Of a DNA stretch of 64,000 bases, positions 49,539-58,743 are shown in pieces; within the stretch, counting starts at the first letter, position 1; each line of letters starts with the position of its first letter. The stretch comes from Arthrobacter sp. 9AX (GTDB lineage Bacteria; Actinomycetota; Actinomycetes; Actinomycetales; Micrococcaceae): NCBI RefSeq assembly GCF_902506095.1, contig NZ_LR733293.1, forward strand, positions 2,242,558 to 2,306,557, written 5' to 3'. The notes under the pieces are model-generated. The model did no database searches. It had not been told where the DNA came from and saw only the letters and a program-made list of their open reading frames with translations. The position numbers were made by a program, and so were the translations under genes.

Positions 49539-50469
49539 TGGGTCGGACGCTCCTTAAATTGGTTCGTGGCAGTCCCATAGTAATCACTTCGCCGAAGACT
49601 TCGTCCGGGTCCAGGCGGCGCAACTCTTCGGCCAGGCAGTCGCGCAGGCTCCGGCGCGGCAGCGAGATCCGCTGGGCGGGCTGGCCCGGCTGGGTCAGTT
49701 CCGCCACGGACAATCCCGGACGGAAGAGCTGGACGTCCCCGCCGGGGCGGGAAAGCCGGACCCGGCGGATGCCGGTTCCGGCGGGATCCGCCACGATGGT
49801 CACCGGCGCTTCCAGGGCAAGGGTGAGCCATGCCGCCAGGAGGATGGTGCTCGGGGAGTCCGAAGCACCTTCGACGGCAACGGCAGTCACCGGCGAGGAG
49901 TCCACCTCGTCCAGGGCTGCGGCGAGCTGGATCCGCCAGTTGGTCAGGCGGGTCCAGGCCAGGTCCGTGTCCCCGGCCCGGTAGGTCTTATGGATGCGCT
50001 CCAGGGCTGCCTGCGGGTCGGGTTCGTTCGCGGAGTCGGTGATCCTGCGGTGCGCGATCCGGCCGATGGAGGTTTCGCACGCGTTCTCCGGGGCGCCGTG
50101 CGGCCACCAGGCCACGATCGGTGCGTCCGGCAGGAGCAGCGCGGCCACCAGGGACTCGCTTTCGTGCGCGAGCTGGCCGTAACCGCGAAGCACGATCACC
50201 TCGGAGGCGCCGGCGTCACCACCAACGCGGATCTGGGCGTCCAACCGGTCCTCGGCGTCCGCTCCGGCGTCGGCAAGCACGATGATCCGGCAGGGGTGTT
50301 CGCGGCTGGCGTCGTTGGCCGCTTCGATCGCTTCTTCCTCAAGCCCGGACTTGGTGACCACCACGAGGGTGAGCACACGGCCCAGGGCGATGACGCCGCC
50401 CTGTTCGCGCAGCGCCATCAGCTTTTTGGAAACGTTCGAGGTGGTGGTGTCCGGCAGGTCTACAATCAT
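49528..50469 (-). CDS. opcA: glucose-6-phosphate dehydrogenase assembly protein OpcA
   Basis: A 313-residue protein. OpcA is required for full activity of glucose-6-phosphate dehydrogenase in cyanobacteria and actinobacteria. It begins MIVDLPDTTTSNVSKKL and has a central LPDAPIVAWWPHGAP motif near residue 133, both typical. Its ATG overlaps the zwf stop by 4 bp and pgl overlaps its end by 11 bp, so all three should be made in balanced amounts. Confidence 0.93.
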   Translation of the reverse strand: MIVDLPDTTTSNVSKKLMALREQGGVIALGRVLTLVVVTKSGLEEEAIEAANDASREHPCRIIVLADAGADAEDRLDAQIRVGGDAGASEVIVLRGYGQLAHESESLVAALLLPDAPIVAWWPHGAPENACETSIGRIAHRRITDSANEPDPQAALERIHKTYRAGDTDLAWTRLTNWRIQLAAALDEVDSSPVTAVAVEGASDSPSTILLAAWLTLALEAPVTIVADPAGTGIRRVRLSRPGGDVQLFRPGLSVAELTQPGQPAQRISLPRRSLRDCLAEELRRLDPDEVFGEVITMGLPRTNLRSVRPSER

Positions 50470-52037
50470 GGCCTTCTCCAGGTTCGTCCGTCGCGGGCCA
50501 GCAGCTCGTCAGCCGAGGCCGGGCCCCAGGATCCGGGGGCGTAGGGTTCGGGCTGTTCGTCCAGGGTGGCCCAGTAATCCTCGAAGGGGTCAAGGATCTT
50601 CCAGGACAGCTCCACTTCCTCGTGCCGCGGGAACAGCGGCGGCTCGCCCAGGAGCACGTCCAGGATCAGCCGCTCGTACGCCTCGGGGCTCGACTCGGTG
50701 AATGAGTGCCCGTAGCCGAAGTCCATGGTGACGTCGCGGACTTCCATCTGCGTGCCCGGGACCTTGGACCCGAACCGGATGGTCACGCCTTCGTCCGGCT
50801 GGACCCGGATCACCACGGCGTTCTGCCCGAAGTCGTCCTCACCATGGTCGCGGAACAGCAGGTTGGGTGCACGCTTGAACACCACGGCGATCTCGGTTAC
50901 ACGGCGGCCCAGGCGCTTGCCCGCACGCAGGTAGAACGGAACCCCGGACCAGCGGCGGGTGTGGATGTCCACCCGGATCGCCGCGAAAGTTTCGGTGGTG
51001 GAATTGGCCGGGATGCCGTCTTCCTCCAGGTAGCCCTGTACCTGTTCCCCGCCCTGCCAGCCGCCGGTGAACTGGCCGCGAGCAGAGTGCGTGGACAGGT
51101 CCTCAGGCAGTTTGACGGCGGCGAGGACCTTTTCCTTCTCGGCGCGCAGGTCATCGGCGTTGAAGGAGATGGGCTCCTCCATCGCGGTCAGCGCCAGCAG
51201 CTGGAGCAGGTGGTTCTGGATGACGTCGCGGGCCGCGCCCACGCCGTCGTAATAGCCTGCCCGGCCGCCGGTTCCGATGTCCTCGGCCATGGTGATCTGG
51301 ACATGGTCCACATAGTTCGCGTTCCACAACGGCTCGAACAGCTGGTTCGCAAACCGCAGCGCCAGGATGTTCTGGACCGTTTCCTTGCCCAGGTAGTGGT
51401 CGATCCGGAACACGGCGTCGGCAGGGAACACCGACTCCACGATGTCGTTCAGCTTCCGGGCCGACTCGAGGTCGTGCCCGAACGGCTTCTCAATCACCAC
51501 GCGGCGCCACTTGTCGCCCTCGGCCTGAGCCAGGCCGTGCTTGGACAGCTGCCGGCAGACCTGCTCGAACGCCTTCGGCGGAATGGACAGGTAGAACGCG
51601 TGGTTCCCGCGGGTGCCCCGGACGTCGTCGAGTTCCTTGATGGTTTCGCCGAGACGCTCGAAAGCACCGTCGTCGTCGAACTCACCCTGGACAAAACGGA
51701 TGCCCTCGGACAACTGGTTCCAGACCGCCTCATCAAAAGGCGTCCGCGCATACGACTGCACCGAGGACTTCACCTCGGCGGCAAACTCCTCATCGCTCCA
51801 GGCCCGCCGCCCGAAGCCCACCAGGGCAAAGCTCGGCGGCAGCAACCCGCGGTTGGCGAGGTCGTACACAGCCGGCATCAGTTTCTTGCGGGCAAGGTCG
51901 CCGGTCACCCCGAAGAGCACCAGCGAGGACGGGCCTGCGATCCGGTTCAAGCGGCGGTCACGCGGATCCCGGAGGGGATTCCGCTTTGCAGTCCCGGAAC
52001 GTGACCCGGGTGACCTGCCGTATTCAGTTTCTGGCAT
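50466..52037 (-). CDS. zwf: glucose-6-phosphate 1-dehydrogenase
   Basis: A 523-residue NADP-dependent dehydrogenase, first step of the oxidative pentose phosphate pathway. The cofactor motif GVTGDLARKKLMPAVYDLAN starts near residue 43; the active-site RIDHYLGKETVQN lies near residue 215. ATG 52037 lies 15 bp after pgi. It overlaps opcA by 4 bp. Confidence 0.97.
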   Translation of the reverse strand: MPETEYGRSPGSRSGTAKRNPLRDPRDRRLNRIAGPSSLVLFGVTGDLARKKLMPAVYDLANRGLLPPSFALVGFGRRAWSDEEFAAEVKSSVQSYARTPFDEAVWNQLSEGIRFVQGEFDDDGAFERLGETIKELDDVRGTRGNHAFYLSIPPKAFEQVCRQLSKHGLAQAEGDKWRRVVIEKPFGHDLESARKLNDIVESVFPADAVFRIDHYLGKETVQNILALRFANQLFEPLWNANYVDHVQITMAEDIGTGGRAGYYDGVGAARDVIQNHLLQLLALTAMEEPISFNADDLRAEKEKVLAAVKLPEDLSTHSARGQFTGGWQGGEQVQGYLEEDGIPANSTTETFAAIRVDIHTRRWSGVPFYLRAGKRLGRRVTEIAVVFKRAPNLLFRDHGEDDFGQNAVVIRVQPDEGVTIRFGSKVPGTQMEVRDVTMDFGYGHSFTESSPEAYERLILDVLLGEPPLFPRHEEVELSWKILDPFEDYWATLDEQPEPYAPGSWGPASADELLARDGRTWRRP

Positions 52038-52052
52038 GGTTGCTTATGTGCC

Positions 52053-53687
52053 TTAGCTCTCGGTGACGGAGGCTGACCTGGCGGACAGCGCAGCAATAAT
52101 GTCCTGCAACTGTGCCACACCCGCGGCGCGGTCGGTCAGGTGCAGGCGCAGCACGGGACGGCCGTGCTCCTCCAGGACCTGGGCGTCGCCAGCGGCCTGC
52201 GCGGCGATGAGTTCCCCAAAGGTGAAGGGGCGGTCCGGGATGGAAAGGTCCTGCGCAGCTGCAGCCGTAACCTGAAGGAAGACGCCGATAGCCGGGCCGC
52301 CCTTGTGGAACTGTCCGGTGGAGTGCAGGAAGCGCGGACCCCAGCCGAAGGTTACGGGACGGCCGGTGACCGCTGCGAGTTCGTCGCGGACGCCTTCGAG
52401 CTGCGCGAACGCCAGGCGGTCGAAGTAGGCCTGGACGCTGAGGTAGCTGTCTTCCTCGAGGGTATCCAGCAGCGCACGCACTGCCTCTTCGGCGGTTGCT
52501 GCACTGCCGAGCCATTCACCGCCGCGCACTTCGATGACGCCGTCGACGAAAGCTGCGGGAGTGGGCTCAGGCTGTGCGTCCAGCAGGCCGCGGGCAGCCA
52601 CCTTGGCGGCCTCGACGTCTGGCTGGTCGAACGGGTTGATCCCCAGCAGGCGGCCGGCCACGGCGGTGGCGAACTCCCAGACCATCATCTGGGCGGCAAG
52701 ACCGCCGGCGATGGCAACCTGGTTGTCACCGAGTTCGACGTCGGCATCTGCGGCTACCAGCCGGACCACCAGGATGTCGTCGGCGCCGGAGGTTACCTCG
52801 GGTGAGTTGGGACCCGCCACCACCGGCAGGACGCCGGTGCCGAGCTTGCCCGTGGACTCGGCGATGAGCTGCTCGGCCCAGTCGGCGAAGCCCACAATGC
52901 CGGATCCGTCCTCGGCGATGACGATCTTGTTGCGCAGCGGGCTGGTACCGCCCAAAGCCGTTCCCAGTGCAAGCCCGATGTTCTCCGGAGCGTCCTCGTT
53001 GAGGACCTCGGCTGCCTCCTCGGCTTCGTCCAGGAAGGCCTGGATGTCCACGCCGGCGAGGCCCGAAGGCACCAGGCCGAAGGCGGTCAGGGCGGAGAAG
53101 CGGCCGCCGACGTTGGGGTCGGCGTTGAAGACGGCCCCGTAGCCGGCTTCGCGGGACGCCTTGTCCAGCGGCGAGCCGGGATCGGTAACGATGATGATCC
53201 GGCTGTTCGCGTCGATGCCGGCGTCGGTGAACGCCTTCTCGAAGACCCGCCGCTGCGAGTCGGTTTCAACAGTGGAGCCGGACTTGGAGGAGACCACGAT
53301 GGCGGTCTCCGCCAGCCGGTCCGCCAGGGCAGCACGGACCTGGTCAGGGTCCGTGCTGTCCAGCACAGTCAGCTCGACGCCGGCGGTACCGGCAATGACC
53401 TCCGGAGCCAGCGAGGATCCGCCCATGCCGCAAAGCACGATGCGGGTCACACCTTCGGCCCGGAGGGCCTCACGGAGTTCAAGGATGTCCTTTACCAGCG
53501 GCTGCGAGACGGTGGCCGCCTCAACCCAGCCGAGGCGGATGGCCGCCTCGGCTTCGGCGTCGGGACCCCACAGGGTGTGGTCCTTCGCGAAGATCCTGGT
53601 GGCGATCCGGTCCTCCACCAGGGCGGGAAGGTGCTGTTCGAGTGCCTGCTGGGCGGCACCGGTGGCTTCGTAGCTGAGTGTGCTCAT
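52053..53687 (-). CDS. pgi: glucose-6-phosphate isomerase
   Basis: A 544-residue isomerase of the SIS-domain type, interconverting glucose-6-phosphate and fructose-6-phosphate. The first SIS domain shows GMGGSSLAPEVI near residue 89 and SSKSGSTVETDSQ near residue 132. It is the divergent pgi form found between tal and zwf in Arthrobacter relatives rather than the enterobacterial type. It follows tal after 6 bp. Confidence 0.9.
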   Translation of the reverse strand: MSTLSYEATGAAQQALEQHLPALVEDRIATRIFAKDHTLWGPDAEAEAAIRLGWVEAATVSQPLVKDILELREALRAEGVTRIVLCGMGGSSLAPEVIAGTAGVELTVLDSTDPDQVRAALADRLAETAIVVSSKSGSTVETDSQRRVFEKAFTDAGIDANSRIIIVTDPGSPLDKASREAGYGAVFNADPNVGGRFSALTAFGLVPSGLAGVDIQAFLDEAEEAAEVLNEDAPENIGLALGTALGGTSPLRNKIVIAEDGSGIVGFADWAEQLIAESTGKLGTGVLPVVAGPNSPEVTSGADDILVVRLVAADADVELGDNQVAIAGGLAAQMMVWEFATAVAGRLLGINPFDQPDVEAAKVAARGLLDAQPEPTPAAFVDGVIEVRGGEWLGSAATAEEAVRALLDTLEEDSYLSVQAYFDRLAFAQLEGVRDELAAVTGRPVTFGWGPRFLHSTGQFHKGGPAIGVFLQVTAAAAQDLSIPDRPFTFGELIAAQAAGDAQVLEEHGRPVLRLHLTDRAAGVAQLQDIIAALSARSASVTES

Positions 53688-53693
53688 TGTTGG

Positions 53694-54809
53694 TTAGGAA
53701 GCCTTCCGTGCGGAGGCGAGGGCACCCTCGACGTCGCCGAGCAGTTCCTTCCAGCTGGCCACGAACTTGTCCAGGCCTTCCGATTCGAGGATGGCGACGA
53801 CGTCGTTGTATGAAATGCCGAGCTTCTCGAGCGCGTCCAGCGTGGCGTTGGCTTCGGCGTAAGTGCCGGTGATGGTGTCACCGGTGACCACGCCGTGGTC
53901 GAACGTGGCGTCCAGCGTCTTCTCGGGCATGGTGTTCACCACGCCGGGAGCAACGAGTTCGGTGACGTAGAGGGTGTCCGGGTAGGCCGGGTCCTTCACG
54001 CCGGTGGAAGCCCACAGCGGACGCTGGGGGAGCGCACCGGACTCGGCCAGCAGGGCCCAGCGCTCGGTGGCGAACAGCTCTTCGTAGACCTGGTAGGCCA
54101 GGCGGGCGTTTGCGACGCCGGCCTTGCCCTTGAGTGCCTTGGCTTCGTCGGTGCCCAGGGCGTCCAGGCGCTTGTCGATCTCGGTGTCCACGCGGGAGAC
54201 GAAGAAGGAAGCCACGGAGTGGATCCTGGAGAGATCGTGGCCGTTTTCCTTGGCCTGCTCCAGGCCGGCCTGGAAGGCGTTGATGACGGCGCGGTAGCGC
54301 TCCAGGGAGAAGATGAGGGTCACGTTGACGCTGATGCCCTCGGCGAGGGTGGCGGTGATCGCCTCCAGGCCTTCGAGCGTGGCCGGGATCTTGATCAGGA
54401 CGTTGTCCTTGCTGACCTTCTTGTACAGGTGCTTGGCTTCGGCGATGGTGCCGGCCGTGTCCCACGCGAGGCGGGGGTCGACTTCGATGGACACGCGGCC
54501 GTCCACGCCCTTGGTGGCTGCTGCCACGGGGGCGAACAGGTCGCAGGCGTCGGCGACGTCGGTGGTGGTGATTTCGAAGATCGTGTCCTCGACGCTGGCG
54601 CCGGCTGCTGCCTGGGCGGCGATGGTGGCGTCGTAGTCCGTGCCGGAGGTGATCGCGGCGTGGAAGATGGACGGGTTGGTGGTCACACCAACCACGTTCT
54701 TCTCTTCGATGAGCTTGCGAAGGGTGCCGGTTTCGAGGCGTCCGCGGGAAAGGTCATCGAGCCAGATGGATACTCCGGCGTCGGAGAGCTGCTGGGTGGG
54801 AGTAGTCAT
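53694..54809 (-). CDS. tal: transaldolase
   Basis: A 371-residue transaldolase of the non-oxidative pentose phosphate pathway. The Schiff-base lysine is in [13 protein letters not shown] near residue 141, and the N-terminal [11 protein letters not shown] is characteristic. The length matches the actinobacterial form. AGGAGA precedes ATG 54809. It lies 27 bp after tkt in the same operon. Confidence 0.96.
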   Translation of the reverse strand: MTTPTQQLSDAGVSIWLDDLSRGRLETGTLRKLIEEKNVVGVTTNPSIFHAAITSGTDYDATIAAQAAAGASVEDTIFEITTTDVADACDLFAPVAAATKGVDGRVSIEVDPRLAWDTAGTIAEAKHLYKKVSKDNVLIKIPATLEGLEAITATLAEGISVNVTLIFSLERYRAVINAFQAGLEQAKENGHDLSRIHSVASFFVSRVDTEIDKRLDALGTDEAKALKGKAGVANARLAYQVYEELFATERWALLAESGALPQRPLWASTGVKDPAYPDTLYVTELVAPGVVNTMPEKTLDATFDHGVVTGDTITGTYAEANATLDALEKLGISYNDVVAILESEGLDKFVASWKELLGDVEGALASARKAS

Positions 54810-54836
54810 GGTGTTTATCTCCTCAGAAATGGGTTG

Positions 54837-56963
54837 TTAGGCCTTCAGGCCTGCGAGGGAGTCCTTGGCAGCGGCGGTAACTGCTTCCGCGGTGATGCCG
54901 AACTCCTGGAAGAGGCGTTTGTAGTCGGCGGAAGCGCCGTAGTGCTCGAGGCTGATGGAGCGGCCGGCGTCGCCGACGAATTCCTTCCAGCCCAGGGCCA
55001 GTCCTGCTTCAACGGACACGCGTGCCTTGACGGCGGCGGGCAGGACGGCTTCGCGGTAGGCGGCGTCCTGCTTGTTGAACCATTCAACGCACGGCATGGA
55101 GACCACGCGGGCGGCAATGCCTTCAGCCTGCAGGGCTTCGCGGGCCTGGACTGCCAGCTGGACCTCGGAGCCGGTGGCAATGAGGATCACGTCGGCCGGG
55201 ACGGTGGCGCCGTCCCTGGCTGCCTCGGCCAGCACGTACCCGCCCTTGGCGACGCCTGCTGCAGCACCGAACGTGGCGCCGTCGGCTGCGCCGTCGCCGC
55301 GCTCCCAGGTGGGGATGTTCTGGCGGGTCAGCACGATGCCGGCCGGGTTGCTGTGGTTCTCCAGCATGGTCTTCCACGCCACTGCCACTTCGTTGGCGTC
55401 ACCGGGGCGGACCACGTCCAGCCCCACGATGGCGCGCAGCGAGGCAAGCTGTTCCACCGGCTGGTGGGTGGGGCCGTCCTCGCCGAGGCCGATGGAGTCG
55501 TGCGTCCAGACGTAAAGGGACGGCACACCCATCAGGGCGCCGAGGCGGATTGCGGGGCGCTGGTAGTCACTGAAGATCAGGAACGTGCCGGAGAACGCAC
55601 GGGTCCGGCCGTGCAGGCTGATGCCGTTCACGATCGACGCGGCAGCGTGCTCGCGGATACCGAAGTGGAGGACACGGCCGTAGGGGTTGCCCTTCCATGC
55701 GTCGGTCTGCTTGGACGTGGGGACGAACGACGGCGAGCCCTCGATGGTGGTGTTGTTCGACTCTGCGAGGTCGGCCGAGCCGCCCCACAGTTCGGGCAGC
55801 ACCGGGCCGAGCGCGTTCAGGACCTTGCCTGATGCAGCGCGGGTGGAGACGTCCTTACCGGCGGGGAACACCGGAAGGGCAGCGTCCACGTCCTGGGGGA
55901 GTTCCTTGGCCTCGATGCGCTGCAGCAGGGCAGCGCCTTCGGGGTTGGCTGCCTGCCAGGCGTTGAAGGATTCTTCCCATTCCTTCTTGGCGGCTGCACC
56001 GCGGTCAACCACGGAGCGGGCGTGGGCCAGGACTTCCTGGTCGACGTCGAAGGACTTGGCCGGATCGAAGCCCAGGACTTCCTTGAGTGCTGCCACTTCC
56101 TCGGCACCGAGGGCGGAACCATGGATCTTGCCGGTGTTCTGCTTCTTCGGGGCCGGGTAGCCGATGATGGTGCGCAGCGAGACGATGGAGGGCTTGGAGG
56201 TCTCGGCCTTGGCGGCGAGGAGTGCGGAGTAGAGCTCCTGCACGTCTTCCTTGTATTCGCCTGTCTTGGTCCAGTCCACGCGCTGGACGTGCCAGCCGTA
56301 GGCCTCATAGCGCTTCAGGACGTCTTCGGTGAAGGCGATGTCGGTGTCGTCCTCGATGGAGATGTGGTTCTCGTCGTAGATCACCACGAGGTTGCCCAGT
56401 TCCTGGTGGCCGGCGAGCGAGGAAGCCTCAGCCGTGACGCCTTCCTGCAGGTCGCCGTCGGAAGCGATCACCCAGATGGTGTGGTCGAAGGGGCTGGTGC
56501 CGGGGGCGGCGTCGGCATCGAACAGGCCGCGCTGGCGGCGCTGCGAGTAGGCGAAGCCCACGGAGGAGGCCAGGCCCTGGCCCAGCGGGCCGGTGGTGAT
56601 TTCCACGCCCGCGGTGTGCTTGTACTCGGGGTGGCCCGGGGTCAGCGACCCCCAGGTGCGCAGTGCCTGAAGGTCCTTCAGTTCCAGGCCGTAGCCGGAG
56701 AGGAACAGCTGGATGTAGAGCGTGAGTGAGGTGTGGCCCGGCGACAGGACGAAACGGTCACGACCCAGCCACTCAGGATTCCGCGGATCATGGCGCATCA
56801 GCTTCTGGAAGAGAAGGTATGCGGCCGGCGCGAGGCTCATGGCCGTTCCGGGGTGGCCGTTGCCCACCTTCTCCACCGCATCCGCGGCCAGGACGCGGAT
56901 GGTGTCTACCGCGCGCTGGTCCAAGCTGGTCCAAGACAGTTCTTGCTCTTCCAAATGTGGCAC
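54837..56963 (-). CDS. tkt: transketolase
   Basis: A 708-residue thiamine diphosphate enzyme. The N-terminal GNGHPGTAMSLAP lies near residue 37, the cofactor motif starts GDGDLQEG near residue 168, and the pyrimidine-binding region includes FGIREHAAASIVNG. GTG 56963 gives MPHLEEQEL; a GAGGGG site lies about 11 bases upstream. It heads the minus-strand operon and is preceded by a 533-bp region without genes. Confidence 0.96.
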   Translation of the reverse strand: MPHLEEQELSWTSLDQRAVDTIRVLAADAVEKVGNGHPGTAMSLAPAAYLLFQKLMRHDPRNPEWLGRDRFVLSPGHTSLTLYIQLFLSGYGLELKDLQALRTWGSLTPGHPEYKHTAGVEITTGPLGQGLASSVGFAYSQRRQRGLFDADAAPGTSPFDHTIWVIASDGDLQEGVTAEASSLAGHQELGNLVVIYDENHISIEDDTDIAFTEDVLKRYEAYGWHVQRVDWTKTGEYKEDVQELYSALLAAKAETSKPSIVSLRTIIGYPAPKKQNTGKIHGSALGAEEVAALKEVLGFDPAKSFDVDQEVLAHARSVVDRGAAAKKEWEESFNAWQAANPEGAALLQRIEAKELPQDVDAALPVFPAGKDVSTRAASGKVLNALGPVLPELWGGSADLAESNNTTIEGSPSFVPTSKQTDAWKGNPYGRVLHFGIREHAAASIVNGISLHGRTRAFSGTFLIFSDYQRPAIRLGALMGVPSLYVWTHDSIGLGEDGPTHQPVEQLASLRAIVGLDVVRPGDANEVAVAWKTMLENHSNPAGIVLTRQNIPTWERGDGAADGATFGAAAGVAKGGYVLAEAARDGATVPADVILIATGSEVQLAVQAREALQAEGIAARVVSMPCVEWFNKQDAAYREAVLPAAVKARVSVEAGLALGWKEFVGDAGRSISLEHYGASADYKRLFQEFGITAEAVTAAAKDSLAGLKA

Positions 56964-57496
56964 GAAAACCGGGCCCCTCTCTGTGCTGATGGCAGGCTGT
57001 ACACGGGCTCCGTTTACAGGGCACGCCGTGGGGCGCCCGCTGCGGTTTGTACCAGCCGCTCACCATCGAAACGTTGATCTTTCACTCAGCCGCTGGACAG
57101 TCTGGGAATGCGTTTTCCACCGCTTTCCTGCTGCGTGCTGATCTGGTGACAGCTTAGCTCCATTCCACTCTTCGGGCGGCCAAAATCTCACGTTGTGGAC
57201 GCAATTTCAGCTTATGTGAATCCTTCTGAAGTGAGCGTGAGTTAATCTGCTCGAATCGCTGCGCGAGCAATCACCAGCACCAATCCGGGGACGATTGCCG
57301 TGGCTGCGTGACGGGCCGTTGGGAGGGGAGCGGCACGGTATGATATTTGGAGGCCAGCACCGGGTTGCGGACCTCTGTGGCCACCCGGGGACTCCCGGCC
57401 GGTGCGCGGATCACTGAACGATGGTTCCGCTGGCGCCCGGACGGGCAAGGCCAAACGACACAGCTGGACAGCCAGACAGAACTGCCAACAGAACGG
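56964..57496. other. 533-bp intergenic region between divergent tkt and ctaB
   Basis: No gene is supported here. On the minus strand TAAGCT occurs at 57156-57151 and again at 57213-57208, either of which could be a tkt -10 box without a clear -35. On the plus strand TATGAT (57338-57343) is a probable ctaB -10. The ctaB leader then contains nested inverted repeats: CACCGG with CCGGTG, enclosing CCGGG-GACT-CCCGG. Confidence 0.5.
57338..57343 (+). promoter_or_regulatory. probable ctaB -10 box
   Basis: TATGAT, about 150 bp before the chosen ctaB start. The -35 is not clear. Confidence 0.45.
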
Positions 57497-58453
57497 GTGA
57501 CTGCCACCGTGAGCACAACAGATACGCCGCTGAACGCATCCCGGACAAGCGCCGGGATTGCCCGTAAGGCAAAGGCGTATCTCGCCCTCACCAAGCCCCG
57601 CGTGATTGAGCTGCTGCTGGTCAGCACGCTGCCCACCATGATTTACGCCGAACGAGGCTTTCCCTCCATCGGGCTGATTTTGGCCACCCTGGTGGGCGGC
57701 GCCTTCGCCGCAGGCAGCGCCGGGGCGTTCAACTGCTACATCGACCGCGACATCGACAAGCTGATGCACCGCACCGAGAACCGCCCGCTGGTTACCGGCG
57801 AAGTCACCCCGCGCGAAGCGCTCATTTTCTCCTGGCTGCTGGGCGCCGCCGCCATCGCCATCCTGTGGTTTGGTGCCAACCCGCTGTCCGCCTGGCTCGG
57901 ACTGGGCGCCATCTTCTTCTACGTAGTGATCTACACAATCATCCTCAAGCGCCGCACCGCGCAGAACATCGTGTGGGGCGGTGCCGCCGGCTGCTTCCCC
58001 GTCCTCATCGCCTGGGCGGCCGTCACCAACTCGGTGGAGTGGCCCGCCGTCATCCTCTTTATGGTGATCTTCCTCTGGACGCCGCCGCACTACTGGCCGC
58101 TGTCCATGCGGTACGGCGAAGACTACCGCAACGCCAAGGTGCCTATGCTCGGCGCCATCGCCGGCGCGAAGGTGGTCTCGGTCCAGGTGGTCCTCTACGC
58201 CTGGGCGATGGTGGTCTGCTCGCTGCTGATGGTTCCCGCCGGCGGAGCGGGCTGGGTTTACACCGTGACGGCCGTCCTGGCGGGCGCCTGGTTCCTGTAC
58301 GAATCGCACTCCCTTTACAACCGGGCCCAGCGCGAGGACATCTCGGACAAGCGGGCCATGAAGGTCTTTCACGGCTCCATCAGCTACCTCACCCTGCTTT
58401 TCATCGCCCTCGCAGTGGACCCGTTCGTCGGTCCCGCTGTGATGGCCGGCTGA
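57497..58453 (+). CDS. ctaB: protoheme IX farnesyltransferase (heme O synthase)
   Basis: A 318-residue UbiA-family membrane prenyltransferase that converts haem B to haem O for terminal oxidases. The prenyl diphosphate/Mg motif [20 protein letters not shown] lies near residues 80-99, and [13 protein letters not shown] is the second conserved region. Nine membrane segments are expected. GTG 57497 is the best start by homology, but GTG 57509 is also possible and no good ribosome binding site is visible. It is divergent from tkt, as in mycobacteria. Confidence 0.93.
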   Translation: MTATVSTTDTPLNASRTSAGIARKAKAYLALTKPRVIELLLVSTLPTMIYAERGFPSIGLILATLVGGAFAAGSAGAFNCYIDRDIDKLMHRTENRPLVTGEVTPREALIFSWLLGAAAIAILWFGANPLSAWLGLGAIFFYVVIYTIILKRRTAQNIVWGGAAGCFPVLIAWAAVTNSVEWPAVILFMVIFLWTPPHYWPLSMRYGEDYRNAKVPMLGAIAGAKVVSVQVVLYAWAMVVCSLLMVPAGGAGWVYTVTAVLAGAWFLYESHSLYNRAQREDISDKRAMKVFHGSISYLTLLFIALAVDPFVGPAVMAG

Positions 58454-58456
58454 ACC

Positions 58457-58598
58457 CGGCACCTCAGCGTCTCCACGCTTCCTCGCTCCCGGCTGCCCGA
58501 GGGCCAACGCGCGCTCACTCGTGCCGGCCTGGTCCTTAACGCGCGCTCACCTGTGGCTGACTCGCCCCCAACGCGCACCCGCTTGCGGCACCTCAACG
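58457..58598. repeat. degenerate 32-bp-period tandem repeat
   Basis: AACGCGCGCTCAC starts at 58506 and again at 58538, and a diverged copy AACGCGCACCCGC starts at 58570, exactly 32 bp apart each time. A weaker unit fits at 58474. The block is flanked by a direct repeat, CGGCACCTCA, at 58457 and 58586. No coding frame explains it. Confidence 0.6.
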
Positions 58599-58647
58599 GC
58601 TGACGCTCCCGCACCGTTCCCCAAAAAACTTTGTTAAGCCCAAACGG

Positions 58648-58662
58648 TTGACAACTTTGTCA
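58648..58662 (+). promoter_or_regulatory. TTGACA element with inverted repeat before the SulP gene
   Basis: TTGACA (58648-58653) is a consensus -35 hexamer, part of an inverted repeat TGACA-ACTT-TGTCA (58649-58662). No matching -10 at normal spacing was found, so the promoter remains tentative. Confidence 0.35.
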
Positions 58663-58743
58663 TATGCGTCACCTGGTCTGTCAGTTAGCGTGACTATCTG
58701 GCTACGGTGGAATGGACTCCTGCCCGCGAGCAAAGGAAATTCC

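Noticed and set aside
53895..55832. 645-codon plus-strand frame across tal and tkt
   Set aside because: It spans two well-defined minus-strand genes and their junction, so it is a GC-driven shadow.
57347..57496. ctaB start at TTG 57347
   Set aside because: The added 50 codons have no similarity to heme O synthases and lie within the probable leader.
58457..58598. Possible CRISPR array
   Set aside because: Units are contiguous, degenerate and few, no spacers are present, and no cas gene is nearby.
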